Part shown: positions 49,381-63,952 of the stretch, piece after piece
Position numbering within the stretch: position 1 is the first letter of the stretch
How the letters are laid out: each line of letters opens with the position of its first letter
DNA from: Oncomelania hupensis
Taxonomy: Eukaryota > Mollusca > Gastropoda > Littorinimorpha > Pomatiopsidae
Assembly: GCA_036898135.1 (NCBI GenBank)
Contig: CM072519.1
Span: 35,454,939 to 35,518,938, forward strand
DNA length: 64,000 bases
Direction: 5' to 3'
Translations under genes and position numbers: made by a program
The notes under the pieces: model-generated
The model's database searches: none
What the model was told of the DNA's origin: nothing
What the model saw: only the letters and a program-made list of their open reading frames with translations

Positions 49381-50841
49381 GTGACCCTCCACCACGGGAT
49401 GAGTCGTATTGCGCCTCAGTCCATTCCGAGCAATCACTGAAAATAGGTGCAGGGGGTGTGGGTTGTCGGTTTGGAGATTTTAGTTGTTGCTGATTCTTTA
49501 ATCATTTATCTACATGTTTCCGTTGGAATTTTGCTAAAATTCACTTCTAAAAGTATTATAAATGTGTTTTAAAAGCACCACCTATCCCGTTTTGGTGAGA
49601 AAATCTTGCCAAAACCACTTCTTTTGAACAACCTGTCCTCCCTATGCTTTTCGAGCCGACCCAATGTACTATGCACCGATTGAAAGGTCTTTGGCTCAGC
49701 TTTTAAACTATGTAGAATACGATTGGTTGATTCGAAATAGAAAGCTAAAACAATAGGCTAAAAATAATAGTTCTCCGGGAATGCCCTGTAAACAAATCGT
49801 CACCATGTAGGGGAAGCTCGCTCCACGATTGGCTAATATCTGCACGTGACGTCAACCAACCAACCAGCAGGAAGGTAATTAAAATTTTGCAACATGGCTG
49901 CTCGTGGCGTCTCCGAAGCTTTCGTCGCAAAAGCGTTGAATTCGGCCAGAGATGCAAATATTACGGACCAAAAAGATTCAGAAGAATTAGAAAGTCTCAT
50001 AAGAGAGTATTTTACATCTCTAGAATTGGAAGATACCGGTGATTAAAGCGAAAACGAGGAGAAAAGTGATGATGAAGTGAGTGGTGGTGTCGAAAGTGAT
50101 TGTGATGGTGTAGGCCTAGAACACGAAGAGGAAACTAGTGACACAGACAGCGAAATGCATCATTTAATTTTATTTTTATTTGTTGGGGTATCAGAAACTT
50201 AAAGCTTTATCTGCTTGGAAAAGAACTAAAATTGTATGTCTCTTGGTAAACATTAATTTAGGATAATTTCATGGTGGCTTGTGATTAAAATCACCCACCC
50301 CCCACCCCCTGCCCCCTGAAAAAATTAAACAATTTTTAGACCACATACTTTTTTATTTTATGCTGCTATTTCATACAAGTTGTTGACATTTGCTCATTTG
50401 TAATGATTTTAATATTGTTCTGAATAAAATTATTATAGTAGTAGCAATCGGCCTGCATAAAAATGTTAACTAAGTAAAACATGCATTTTAACATGTATTT
50501 TTAAAAAGTGTACAAATAAAAGTACTTCATACTTTGAAATGAAAATGTGTGTGTGTGTGTTGTTAATGCTGTGCTAGATTACAGTGCCAAATTTCATTAA
50601 GATCCATGCATGGTCGCTAAGGATATTACTGTCTTAAAGTTTGTAAACACAAATTTCGAGATTTCTCAGAATCGCGTTTTTGAGGGGGGGCAAAGTAAAA
50701 AGCATGTAGCTCCGAGACTATTCGTCAGATTTTCAAACGGTTTTTTCCATTGAAATTGGCATTCAAAATACTTTAAGATAGCACAAATAACTCAAAATGA
50801 CCCAGAGGCACAATAAGACTCAAACCGTGGTGGAGGGTCAC
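49381..50841 (+). mobile_element. DNA transposon with GTGACCCTCCACCACGG TIRs
   Basis: Inverted ends match over about 38 bp (GTGACCCTCCACCACGG, then GAGTC(G/T)TATTG(C/T)GCCTC), flanked by ATTT on both sides (49377-49380, 50842-50845). The uninterrupted relative at 7053-7645 has the corresponding sequence once, which confirms the boundaries. Length 1461 bp. Four-base duplications occur in a few superfamilies; the TIR does not let me choose. Confidence 0.87.
49894..50160 (+). pseudogene. Transposon-borne acidic ORF, interrupted by a stop
   Basis: ATG at 49894 opens 50 codons (MAARGVSEAFVAKALNSARD..), a TAA, and then the same frame continues with a very acidic stretch (SDDEVSGGV, EEETSDTDSE). 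Such acidic N-terminal regions are common in transposases; the catalytic part is absent. It is likely the remnant of the transposase gene of the surrounding element. Confidence 0.5.
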
Positions 50842-51308
50842 ATTTCTTCTCTGTCCTATCACTCTGCTATACTATCTTCTTCTTCGCTAGATCAATGACC
50901 TACCTTATTTCTTGAAAACTCTTCTTGGACAAGACTCCTTGTTTGTGTATAAGGTCTGTTGGATCAGCTTGGGAGTGTTGGACGCTTTCTGCTGGGTGGT
51001 CACTAGGGCTTCCTATGATGTTAGTATTTAGCAATATAGGCATTTTATATGTATATGTTTCGTTGATGATTTGTAATGATGGTTGTATTCTATTTTGTTT
51101 TTGTAACCGGGGGTTTGCGTAGTTGAGGTAAACCCTCAGCCGTCCCCGGCGTGGGATGTCTTTATTGTAAAGTGACTGGCCGGTGGAGGGCGTTCAATTT
51201 TCCCACTAGGGTTGTTTCAGCAGATCTTTTATGCGGATCGGGGGTTGTCCGGTCCTGATTTGGCTCGGAGGAGTCCGCTGGACCTAAAGCAACAATAAAT
51301 CAATCAAT

Positions 51309-51309
<1 letters not shown>

Positions 51310-51397
<88 letters not shown>
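51310..51397. repeat. (AT)n microsatellite
   Basis: About 88 bp AT repeat, next to the retroposon tail. Confidence 0.95.
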
Positions 51398-51399
<2 letters not shown>

Positions 51400-52345
51400 A
51401 CAGTGGGTAAGAAATCAGGCTATGTGGATGTGTTTGTGGCTGAGGGGGTATAATAAATCTGGGTGTGAGGTGATAGTGATATACACCTATGCATTGTACA
51501 TTATTTATTGCTTGTTTTAACAAAGTGTTAAATACACAAACTTCTTAGGTATTATAGTTTTACTTTTAAAGTTTCATATGGTTTTATCTATAATAATATT
51601 AATGTAGAAACTCAGCATAATTTATATAATAATGAATAATTAAAAATTATGTATAATGTTTAATAGTAATAATTAAATTATGTATAATAATTATATGTCA
51701 GTGTTACTAAATAATATACATAATTTTTTTTCTAATAATGTGTAAGAAGATTTTGTCCTAATTTGAAATGAGTAATGTTAGGAATGCCAATGTAACTATG
51801 TAAGGATTGATCCTATTATACTATGCTGGAAGTCACTAATACTTTATTATGTAAATGTGTCCATCATGAAGCTAATGTAAATTTATTGGTTTGCTTTTTA
51901 ATGTAATTTGTTATAACTTTGAAATAATATTTTATTTTATAATGTAACTTATTCTAAAACGCACATTATATTTTATAATGTATTTATTTCAATGGAATAG
52001 GGTGAGGAAATGTACAGTATATAGACTTTATGAATGAGAGAATTAGATTTAGGTTGACAGAAGTACATAAGAGAAGAAAAAAAAGACAGAGAGGTGGTAG
52101 AGGGAGGGGAGAGAGAGTGTGTGTGTGTGTGTGTGACTAATGAGATACTATGCTACTGAAATGTAATTTAGATTTTAATTTGTGATCATGCAACTATTAA
52201 TAATTATGTTAGCCTAGTTTTTAAATAGTATAATTATTTTTGGTATCCTGAATCTCTTTAATGAATTTAGGAGTGAAACACTGTACAATAATTTAATTTA
52301 TTTAAATGGAAAATAGATATATAAAAGTTATTATTATTATTATTA

Positions 52346-52432
<87 letters not shown>

Positions 52433-52788
52433 ATTATTATTATGGCTATTGACGCCTAATCTAAACAAAGCCCTAGGCATTTACAAAGTCAAACATTTAC
52501 AACTAATCAAAAAGAAAACATACAAAACAAGAAAAGAAGATAATTTTTTCACTGATAACCACCTTCTGCAAAACACACACACACACGCACGCACACATAA
52601 TCACTTCTATAATAAAGAAAACAAAAAATCAATTAAATTAGTCACTGCGAGAAGCTAAGCACACCAAACATACTCAAAGACAATCAAAATTAAAGACTAT
52701 GATTGAAATAAATAAGTTTTGAGATGTTTTTTGAAGGTTGGCAGGGAGGGTGAATGATGGATGTTATGCTAGACAAGTATCTATTATT
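51398..52788. other. AT-rich intergenic stretch
   Basis: Very AT-rich with a TTA microsatellite (52328-52442) and a purine/GT patch near 52080-52135. No gene recognised. Confidence 0.5.
52328..52442. repeat. (TTA)n microsatellite
   Basis: About 115 bp TTA repeat with single interruptions. Confidence 0.95.
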
Positions 52789-52798
52789 ATTATTATTT

Positions 52799-52974
52799 GC
52801 AGGACGGACTTGAAGCCATCACTGAAGGCAACGAACCGGCTGGGCAGCAGCAGTCTTGTGTCGTTGTTCGAGTCCGTTGATAGGTTGACCTTTGTGTCGC
52901 CGACAGAGTGTACGGCTGGGATAGCATCTGGGGCCATCTCGTAACGAGAGGAAGGGTCACCTAGGCTGCGAAAG
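52799..52974 (-). CDS. Possible exon (unknown product) in GC-rich island
   Basis: Minus strand, after a pyrimidine tract ending CCCTTTCGCAG, an open frame reads LGDPSSRYEMAPDAI, then HSVGDTKVNLSTDSNND and LLLPSRFVAFSDGF. The base composition is clearly GC-richer than both sides, as coding exons would be. No domain is recognised, the downstream end runs into TTA-type repeats without a clear donor, and it could be part of an unknown retroelement. Confidence 0.3.
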
Positions 52975-53734
52975 GGGAAGAAAGAGAAGGGAGAGAGGGG
53001 TGAAAAAGGAGAGTAAGAGAAAATAGTAGGATGATTGCGAGTGTGTGTATTTAAGTTTTTGAAGAAGCGACGAATTTTATATAACTTTAGAAAGAACAGT
53101 TTATTTATGATTATTTTTCTTAACCACATTAGAAATTGTGCGGATTTCAATACCATGTGACTCTAAACAACTGTTCTTTATAAACTGTGCATAATGGAAC
53201 TGTGGTAAAAACGTTTTAAATTAAGGAAATACCAAGAAGAACTGTGCAACAAGACTTTTATAATCAGTGACAGTGCAAAATGGTGTGAATTGGTTATATA
53301 TTGCATTGTATAATGGACTATCAGGGACAAAAGGGGGGAGGGGGGGAGGAAACTAAATTATGTGTGCTTTATTATTTTGTGTATCATTATATGTGTATTT
53401 GTTTTATTAGAGGAACCCCAAAGGTGAGAGAGTGATTTTTTCTACATTTTATGCCGATTGTTTTGCTTTTATATGTGTTAGACTCGTTTATGTTTCAATT
53501 CATTGTATGTTTTCTTTGGTTTCATTCTTTTTCTTTTTTATTAAGGGGTAGTTATATGTTTTTCTGAATAAATGCGAATGTGTAATTTTAACACTTTATT
53601 TTATTAGTTGAGTTTTTAGTTTAGTTTAGAGGGAGAAAGGACGCTGGCACACACACTACCAGCCCGAAAACCCCATCACTCCTTGTATGAAGGAAACAGT
53701 CACTTATTTAAATAACGTACGGAGAAAATAGGTT

Positions 53735-54905
53735 GACACTGTTGTTGTACACTTTCATGGTTGCCCACAGAGCTGCATGCTAGACTCGATCAAACGCCTT
53801 CTTTAAGTCTACGAACACATGATATAGATGTTGTTGGTGCTGTAGGTACTTCTCACAGATTATTCTGAGGTTACAATTCTGTTCAGTGGTACTTCGCCCT
53901 GCCCTGAATCCTGCTTTTTCTTCAGCTATAATTTGTTCAGCTTGGGGTTTCAACTTGTTGAGTATTATTTTCAGGAGGACCTTGTTGGGATGGCTGATGA
54001 GACTGATGGTGCGGTAATTTTCACACTCCTGAATGTTACCTTTTTTTGGAAGAGCGATGACAAGCGACTGGATCCATGGTGTAGGCCACTCCTTACTCTG
54101 CCAGATCTTGTTACAGATAATGGTGAGAGCGTCAATCATCGCTTCTCCTCTTGCTTGAAGCAAGTTGTCCACTCCCGCCGACTTCCCTTTCTTCAACGAC
54201 TGCACTGCTGCCTCAACTTCTTCTCGGAGAATCGGGAGGATTTCTTCTTGTTCTCCGTTCTCGGGACAAGCTAGAACTGATAGGTCTCCGTTGGATGTGT
54301 GGTTGTAAAGGTCAGAGCAGTACTCTGTCCATCTACCCAAGACGTCTTGTTCTTCTGTAAGGAATATGCCAGACTTGCTTTGGATCGTGGAGACCTTGGG
54401 CTGTTTAACACCTTGTCAGCCGCTTCACAGTCTGGTAGGTCTTCTTGCTATTGCATGCTATTGTTCAGACTGTTATCTATTTTCTGGCATTGATCTTCTA
54501 TTCAGTTCTCCTTTGCTAAGCGCATGCCTTTTCGGATGTCATTGTTGATTTTTTGGTAGGCATCAGCTCCCTGTGAGGTGTTCTTTTTCTTTTTCATCTC
54601 TCTTCGTTTATCACACAGGCCCAAAAGTTCAGGTGTGATCTACGTATTCGTCTTTGGCCGGTGCTTACCAAGGATCTTAGTGGTGGCGTCTGTCACAGCT
54701 GAGTTGAAGGTGGTGGTCATGGTGTTGACATCTACTTCACTAGCTCACAAAATGAGCAGTAGTGCAAATTTACCTCCAATTGTGGCTTAAAATATTTCTG
54801 CCACCTCCACGTCTTGCAGTTTGTCCAGGTCGAACTTCATTCTAGTGCAATTTGCTGGGTTTACTCTCTTCAAGTGGAGCCGTAAAGCTATCATCACCTC
54901 CCAAG
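53735..54905 (-). pseudogene. LINE family L1x, copy 2: linker and RT N-terminal half
   Basis: Extends further upstream than copy 1. It includes the endonuclease-RT linker (LKRVNPANCTRMKFDL, MTTTFNSAVTDAT, LGKHRPKT, CDKRRE) and then RT to the motif A block (DLKKAFDR). It ends abruptly after VYN and lacks the catalytic half. Stops and small deletions are present. Confidence 0.87.
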
Positions 54906-55688
54906 GGAAGCAAATACTCCACAAACTGGTAATTTGTGGCTATTACCTCCCTTATTTAGATCGGCAGTGAGAGAGTTTGTAGCTTTGCTGATGTTGCAGT
55001 TGTTGTTATTGTTAATAATAATGATGATGATGATATCTACTCATCCTGCCATTAATAAAAATAATACTGATAGTGACGACTATGACAACAGCAACGATGA
55101 CTATTGAAATGATGACCATGTTGAAAAAAACACAACAACTTGTAATTTAATTAATTGTAGAGGGTTAATTGTTAAAACAAAAATAACATAAATAGGCAAA
55201 TAAAAGAAAATTCCAATAAATAAAACAAACTACTAAAAAAGAGTTTACAACAAATGTAAAGAAAATAAATGTAAAATAAATGTAAAATAAAAATAATATA
55301 CATTACTTAAAAGACATAAATAAAATAAAACGAATTAATAAATAAATAATTAAATAATTGCAACCAAACTATCACGTTAAGGGCAGCATGAGTTTAGGGC
55401 TTTTGTTGTTGTACAAAATTATTAATGCAAACTGAAAATAAAAATAATTTAATTAATTTGCATGAAATAAGTGCATTATAAATTAATAATGTGTCGAATC
55501 TTCGGTCGGGACCACAACCCTTCAAGTAGGCCTATTTATGACGGTGGTGGTAATTGTGAAAATGATGATAGAGGTGCGTGTCTGTTCGTGCGTGCTTTGA
55601 GTGAACCCTTTGCAACTGGTGTTGTCATTAGAAGTGTTGATTTTAATTATGTATGTCTGTGTGTGTGTATGTGTGAGAGTGCGTCCGC
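54906..55688. other. AT-rich stretch between LINE fragments
   Basis: Mostly A-rich simple sequence (55160-55380). No gene seen. Confidence 0.5.
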
Positions 55689-56440
55689 GCGCAAGCATAT
55701 TTTAAAATGGAGATTAAAAGGGATCGCAGCAGCCTTACCTTGGAGTGTAGACTGATTGTAATGTTTTTCCAAATGGGCTTCAACCTTGTCAGGGCAGCAG
55801 TTGTTTGTGCGATCATGGAGAGGACTTCTTGTCGGGACCCATTGTCTGATACAATGGCTCCTAAATATTTTAAACTATGCACTGTGTTGAGGGATTGGCC
55901 TTGGACTTTGATGTCCTTGTTGATGCCATTGGTGTTGTTGATCATCATTTTGGTTCTCTGCACTTATTTCCATTCCAAACGCTCTCTAGGAAGATGTTTA
56001 AGAGTATTGGAGAGTAGGCAACCTTGATGCACGCCGATTGTTTTTCTGTACCAGTTCCCGATGGCGCTGTTGTGTAGGATTGCACTGGTAGCCTTGTCAT
56101 ACAGGTTTTTGATGACTTCAATAATGTTAGGGTTGTACATTCTCATGGTTGCCCACAGAGCTACATGCCAAACTCGGTCAAAGGTTTTCTTGAAGTTTAC
56201 AAACACGTGGTATAGATGTTGTGGGTGCTGTAGGTATTTCTCTCGCAGATGATTCTGAGGTTGAAAATCTTTTAAGTATCCTGCTTGTTCTTCAGCTGTG
56301 ATTTGTTGAGCTTGGGTTTAAATCTGTTGAGTATTATTTTCAGGGGGACCTTGCTAGGGAGGCTGACGAGGCTGATGGTGCGGTAATTTTCATACTCCCG
56401 AAGGTTACCTTTTTTGGGGAAGAGTGATGGCTAGCGATTT
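55689..56440 (-). pseudogene. LINE family L1x, copy 8, with the FADD box deleted
   Basis: Minus strand shows TFDRVWHVALWATM and GVHQGCLLSNTL, then jumps to the region after the catalytic motif (TKMMINNTNGIN, YLGAIVSDNG). About 160 bp including FADD are missing at about 55975. The 3' end is cut near 55689. Confidence 0.87.
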
Positions 56441-57269
56441 AGTGCCAGAACACACAGGACATATATTTATATATGTTTATATCTTAGCCATTGCAAAGTT
56501 GTTTTGATTTTAATTAAAAAGCAGAACTAGGTGAGAGAGATATAGACAGAGACAGACTGTGACAGTGAAGTGTGTGTGTATGTGAAATAGAGAGAGACAG
56601 ATAGACAGCCAAATAGACAGACAGACGGAGACAGAGATAGGTTGCGAAATATATTAAAGTGTAAGTGTAGAAAATTGTTAACGATTTCTTACTTTTATCT
56701 TGAGTTCAGTAATTTTGTTTTGATGCTTTTATTGGTTTTAATTGTTGTCTGGCTACAATGTGGTATGCTATATTTCTTTCGGGAGTAATACAGATTTGTT
56801 GACTAAGTTTGAAACCGTGAATAACACAGTAATCTCCGTTCCTTAAAAACAAAGTCTAAAACAACCCTGAACAAAGCACACCGCATACAGACAAAACCGC
56901 GACAGGCCCAGGATAAATTCATTTGTCTTTCTCTGAATCGTCTCCATTATTATAAGGTTCAGATTCGAATTCTCGTTTCTTGGGTTTGCACTCTCCAATG
57001 TGATGAACATTAATAATTTTGTGAGTCCTGAAACACAAACAAAATTATGAAGATTTTTATTTATTTATTCATTTATTTATTTATTAACAAATTATTATTA
57101 AAAATATATCTAGTTTTGATTCTTTGTTTTTTTCAGCAAAAACACAGTATCTCTAGAGCAGTGACATCAATACAAGAAAGAAAGAAAGAAAAAAAAGTTT
57201 TATCCAAAACTTCAAATATGAATTACAACAATTTTTTTCACAATCATCTATGACCTGAAACGACCGTCA
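56441..57269. other. Intergenic, no gene seen
   Basis: Contains a GACAGA-rich patch (56530-56640). Otherwise featureless. Confidence 0.5.
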
Positions 57270-57453
57270 AACTGATTATGACGATGATGGTGATGATGAC
57301 GACGACGACTATTACTACTACTACTACTACGACGACGACGACGACGACGACGACGATGATGATGATGATGATGATGATCCTCTCAAAAATTACAATGATA
57401 CTGATGATAATGATGACGACGACTATTACTACTACTACGACGACGACGACGAC

Positions 57454-57489
<36 letters not shown>

Positions 57490-57570
57490 CCTCTCAAAAA
57501 TTACAATGATACTGATGATAATGATGACGACGACTATTACTACTACTACGACGACGACGACGACGACGAC

Positions 57571-57627
<57 letters not shown>

Positions 57628-57680
57628 CCTGTCAAAAATTACAATGATACTGATGACAATGATGACGACAATAGACAGTA
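57270..57680. repeat. Compound GAT/GAC/CTA minisatellite with higher-order units
   Basis: Blocks of ACTATTACTACTACTAC, GAC repeats and GAT repeats are joined by a unique linker (CAAAAATTACAATGATACTG) that appears three times (from about 57383, 57494 and 57632), so the higher-order period is 111-138 bp and grows with the trinucleotide number. Confidence 0.92.
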
Positions 57681-57728
57681 ATTAGCTCAATGGTGTACGC
57701 AGTGGCAAAACAATGAAAGCATTGAATG

Positions 57729-58252
57729 TCAACAAAATCTATATCATGTGTTCGTGGACTTCATGAAGACGTTTGACCGAGTCTGGCATGCAGCTATGTG
57801 GGCAACCATGAGAGTGTACAACATCAGCTCTAAAATTATTGAAGCTATCAAAAGCCTGTATGACAAGGCTACCAGTGCAGTCCTCCCCAACAGCGCCATC
57901 GGAAACTGGTTTACAACCACAATCGGTGTGCGTCAGGGATGCCTACTCTCTCCAACACTCTTCAACATCTTCCTAGAGCGCATCATGTCAGATGCCCTTG
58001 CAGATCACGAAGGCACGGTCAGCATAGGGGGTAAAGCAATCTCCAACCTTCGTTTTGCGGATGACATTGATGGATTCGCTGGAGAGGAACAAGAACGTGA
58101 ACAGCTAGTACAGAGGCTTGACACCACCTCCAGAGCCCACGGAATGGAATTAAGTGCAGAAAAGACCAAAATGATGACCCACAACACCAATGACATCAAC
58201 ACGGACATCGAAGTCCAAAGCCAATTCCTCAACACAGTGCATAGCTTCAAAT
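57729..58252 (+). pseudogene. LINE family L1x, copy 3: RT core
   Basis: Open frame with FVDFMKTFDRVWH, GVRQGCLLSPTLFN, FADDIDGF and SAEKTKMMTHNTN. Both ends are truncated; the 3' break is at HSFK, where a different repeat begins. Confidence 0.88.
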
Positions 58253-58600
58253 TGCAGCTTGTATAGGAGTGATTCCAAGCCCGTTGACGGCCTGCAGTGA
58301 AAGCAAGGACCCTCACGCACTGCGCCCCTACTCCTTCCAATGAGGGTATAAGCCAAGGATTAGTATGTGAACGCACGCATTCCATCGCACGGACGGGTGA
58401 TTGCCGGTTACACAAATACTCCCAGAAAGCACCAAGTCCCTTCTCTTCCATTCCCGGTCGTAAAGGATTGTGCTGAGCCGTCTGGGTATCAGACTATGCG
58501 TCCAAAGGTTGCAAGTGGGCGCCTCGGGCAGCTTGAGCTAGAGCCTTGAGCAGATTTTGAGCTGGAAAAGCGTTATATAAGAACAACTAAAATACATTCA
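58253..58600. repeat. Unclassified repeat joined to LINE copy 3
   Basis: GC-rich segment ending with GCGTTATATAAGAAC, a word typical of short retroposon ends. It follows the LINE break directly. No second copy in the window, so the class is open. Confidence 0.35.
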
Positions 58601-58877
58601 ATCAATAACCACGAGAACGATGGCTTTTGATGACGACGACCACGACGATGAAGAAGAAGAACAAGAACAAGAAGAACAAGAAGAAGACTCACTCGCAAAC
58701 AATGACCTCCATAACACAGCGAGTCGGGTAGGTTTGGCCGTCAGTGCCACACACTGGGTTATATTCTGCTTTGCAAACTTGGTTGCAGGAAGGTACTATA
58801 ACCGGAAAAATTACTAAATTCAGAAAACAAGATGGCAAGACATTCAAATAATAATTTATTATTATTATTAGTTTATA

Positions 58878-58951
<74 letters not shown>
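58878..58951. repeat. (AAT)n microsatellite
   Basis: About 74 bp AAT repeat. Confidence 0.95.
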
Positions 58952-58953
<2 letters not shown>

Positions 58954-59029
58954 TAAAGGTAAAAAGCCTAAATTAAAAAGAAAAATATCCATATTGTAGT
59001 GTTAAAAAAAATATATGCCCCACTTGGGT

Positions 59030-59085
59030 CGACCTGCACGGTAGGCGATTGTTTTACCAACTAAGCTATTAAGGCTTCCTAGAAA
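59030..59085 (-). repeat. tRNA-like relic
   Basis: Minus strand AATAGCTTAGTTGGTAAAAC resembles a D-arm with A-box, and GCAGGTCGACCC a damaged B-box. No full cloverleaf. Probably an old SINE head. Confidence 0.3.
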
Positions 59086-59751
59086 GACCATCAATTTTTT
59101 GGTCTATATGGAAAAACATGCTGAAACCTCAATTTGATTTTTAATGGAAGCGCGCGGAATGAGGCTATTGCAGTTTGTGGACAGTTTGTTTATTTATTTA
59201 TCTCAGAAACGGTTAAACGTTCGGTAAGGAAATGTCGGCTATAACGATTTCGCTGGTTTTGAGCACACAGCAGGCCGATCCGCAGCGTTCAGCGCCTGCC
59301 CAGATCAGCGTCCATACCGGGCAAACTTTATAGTAGAGGCGAAGAAGGACTTCCGGCTAAGCAATTTATATATATAGATATAGTTTCTACATTTATTTAC
59401 GTATAAAACAAACAATACAAGCCTAATAATTATGTTCAGCTAGTGACGCTTCTTCGCTGCGCTGTGACTGACTTATAATACAGAATGTAGATTAGGCCTA
59501 TGTATATAACAGTGTCCTGTTGGTTTTAGGCAGGAAATGGGGAATGCTATTATTAGCCTACTGCTGAGAACTAACAAAAGCAAAGCAAAGGTCGCAACTA
59601 TTCATTTATGGTCGATAATAATTATGCTTATCTTAACAAAGCGAAATGCTAATCTGTGTAAATCGAACAGAATTAGAAGCAACAGCGGTCATTTTTAATG
59701 TTTTACTAGTCATAGTCATGCAAGCATCCATTTCGTAACACATCGGACACC

Positions 59752-59821
59752 TTCGTTAGACTTCGGCGATTGGCTTTTTTGGCGAATGACTGGAACTAGT
59801 TTGGAAAACACAAGTTTGCTG
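59752..59821. mobile_element. Right end of a MULE-like MITE
   Basis: Matches the right TIR of 36868-37222 (CTTCGGCGATTG, GGCGAATGACTGGAACTAGTTTGG) with a few changes. No left end found nearby. Confidence 0.7.
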
Positions 59822-60128
59822 CCAGGAGTGCGAGGCCGGCAAGAGACGGATAAGGGAAGGTAAAAAGGTTACTGAGGGCGCGGCCTGTGGCAGTGTTGGC
59901 AAGTCCCACCATCCAGGTGGCACGGAGAAATAAAAGATAGCAAGTTAAAAAAACACACACACACACACACAAAACACAACAACTTAAAGTTATAGAAAGG
60001 AAGGAAGGGGCAGGACAGCACCGGCATATGTCCACTGCCCCGCTTCCATAATATAACATACCAAGGAAAATTCAAATCACATTGCTTACGTTAAAACCAT
60101 GAGTAATCTTTAAAATAACAGGTAAAAA

Positions 60129-62792
<2,664 letters not shown>

Positions 62793-63868
62793 CAAGAAGA
62801 CGTTTGACCGAATCGTCATGCAGCTCTGTGGGCAGGCATGAGAGTATACAACATCATCCCTAAAATTATTGAAGTCATCAAAAGCCTGTTTGACAAGGCT
62901 ACCAGTGCAGTCCTCTACAACAGCGCCATCAGAAATTGGTTCAGAACAACAATAGGTGTGCGTCAGGGATGCCTACTCTCTCCAACACTCTTCAACATCT
63001 TCCTAGAGCGCATCATGTCAGATGCCCTTGCAGATCACGAAGGCACAGTCAGCATAGGGGGAAGAGCAATCTCCATCCTTCGCTTTGCGGATGAAATTGA
63101 TGGATTGGCAGAGGAACAAGAACTTGAACAGCTGATATAGAGGCTTGACACCGCCTCCAGAGCCTATGGAATGGAAATACGTGCAGAGCAGACCAAAATG
63201 ATTACCAACAACACCAACGGCATCAACACGGACATCAACGCTCAAGGCCAATACCTAAACACAGTGCATAACTTCAAATATTTAGGAGCCAATGTATCAG
63301 ACAATGGGTCCCGACAGGAAGTCCTCTCCAGGATCGCACAAACAACTGCGGCCCTGACAAGGTTAAAGCCTATTTGGAAAGACAGGACCATCAGCCTAAA
63401 TTCCAAGGTAAGACTGCTGCGCTCCCTTGTCATCTCCATCTTCCCATACGCTTGCAAAACATGGACCCTCACAGCAGATCTCCAACGAAGAATACAAAGC
63501 ATGGAGATAAGATGCTACCAGCACATCACCAACGACGAAGTCCGACAGACCATCACACAAGCCATTGGACAACACGATGACCTGCTCACAGTGGTGAAAA
63601 AACTGAAACTCTGATGGGATGGCCACGTCACCAGGTCACCAGGTCTTGCAAAGACCATCTTGCAAGGCACAGTGCAAGGAGGTAGAAAAAGAGGGAGACC
63701 GAAAAAGAGGTGGGTGGACAACATTCGAGAATGGACTGGTTTGACACTGAGCGAAACCATCAGGGTTGCTGAGGACAGAGAAAGATGGAGTACGCTGGTT
63801 AAAGGATCATCTGTGGTGCCCCAACGACCTTTGAGTTATGGGATAGGATAGGATAGATAGGATATTTG
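62793..63868 (+). pseudogene. LINE family L1x, copy 4: RT core to 3' end
   Basis: Plus strand carries the RT from just after motif A to the 3' end, with GVRQGCLLSPTLFN, FADEIDG (an Asp of the catalytic FADD changed to Glu), stops near 63138 and 63614, a short deletion at RCYQHITNDE, and the GGATA tail (about 63840-63866). Dead by mutation. Confidence 0.9.
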
Positions 63869-63952
63869 AATTTGGTATATTCAAATCACTGTCCATCCTT
63901 GTAAAAAAATAGGTTGTTTTGTCAGTCGATCGGTCCATGGCGCCTAATTTTA

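Larger units (their letters stand above)
49255..51305 (+). mobile_element. Retroposon family R, copy split by a DNA transposon
   Basis: Left part 49270-49380 and right part 50842-51305 together match the minus strand of 7053-7645, including AGTATAAATAGTATCCCCAC and the end CCGCTGGACCTAAAGCAA. The break falls exactly at the inserted element (49381-50841). Confidence 0.75.

Noticed and set aside
57270..57680. CRISPR-like array of repeats and spacers
   Set aside because: The 'spacers' are themselves trinucleotide repeats of changing length, and the setting is animal nuclear DNA.
57278..57685. 135-codon Thr/Met-rich open frame
   Set aside because: Reads through the GAT/GAC minisatellite only.
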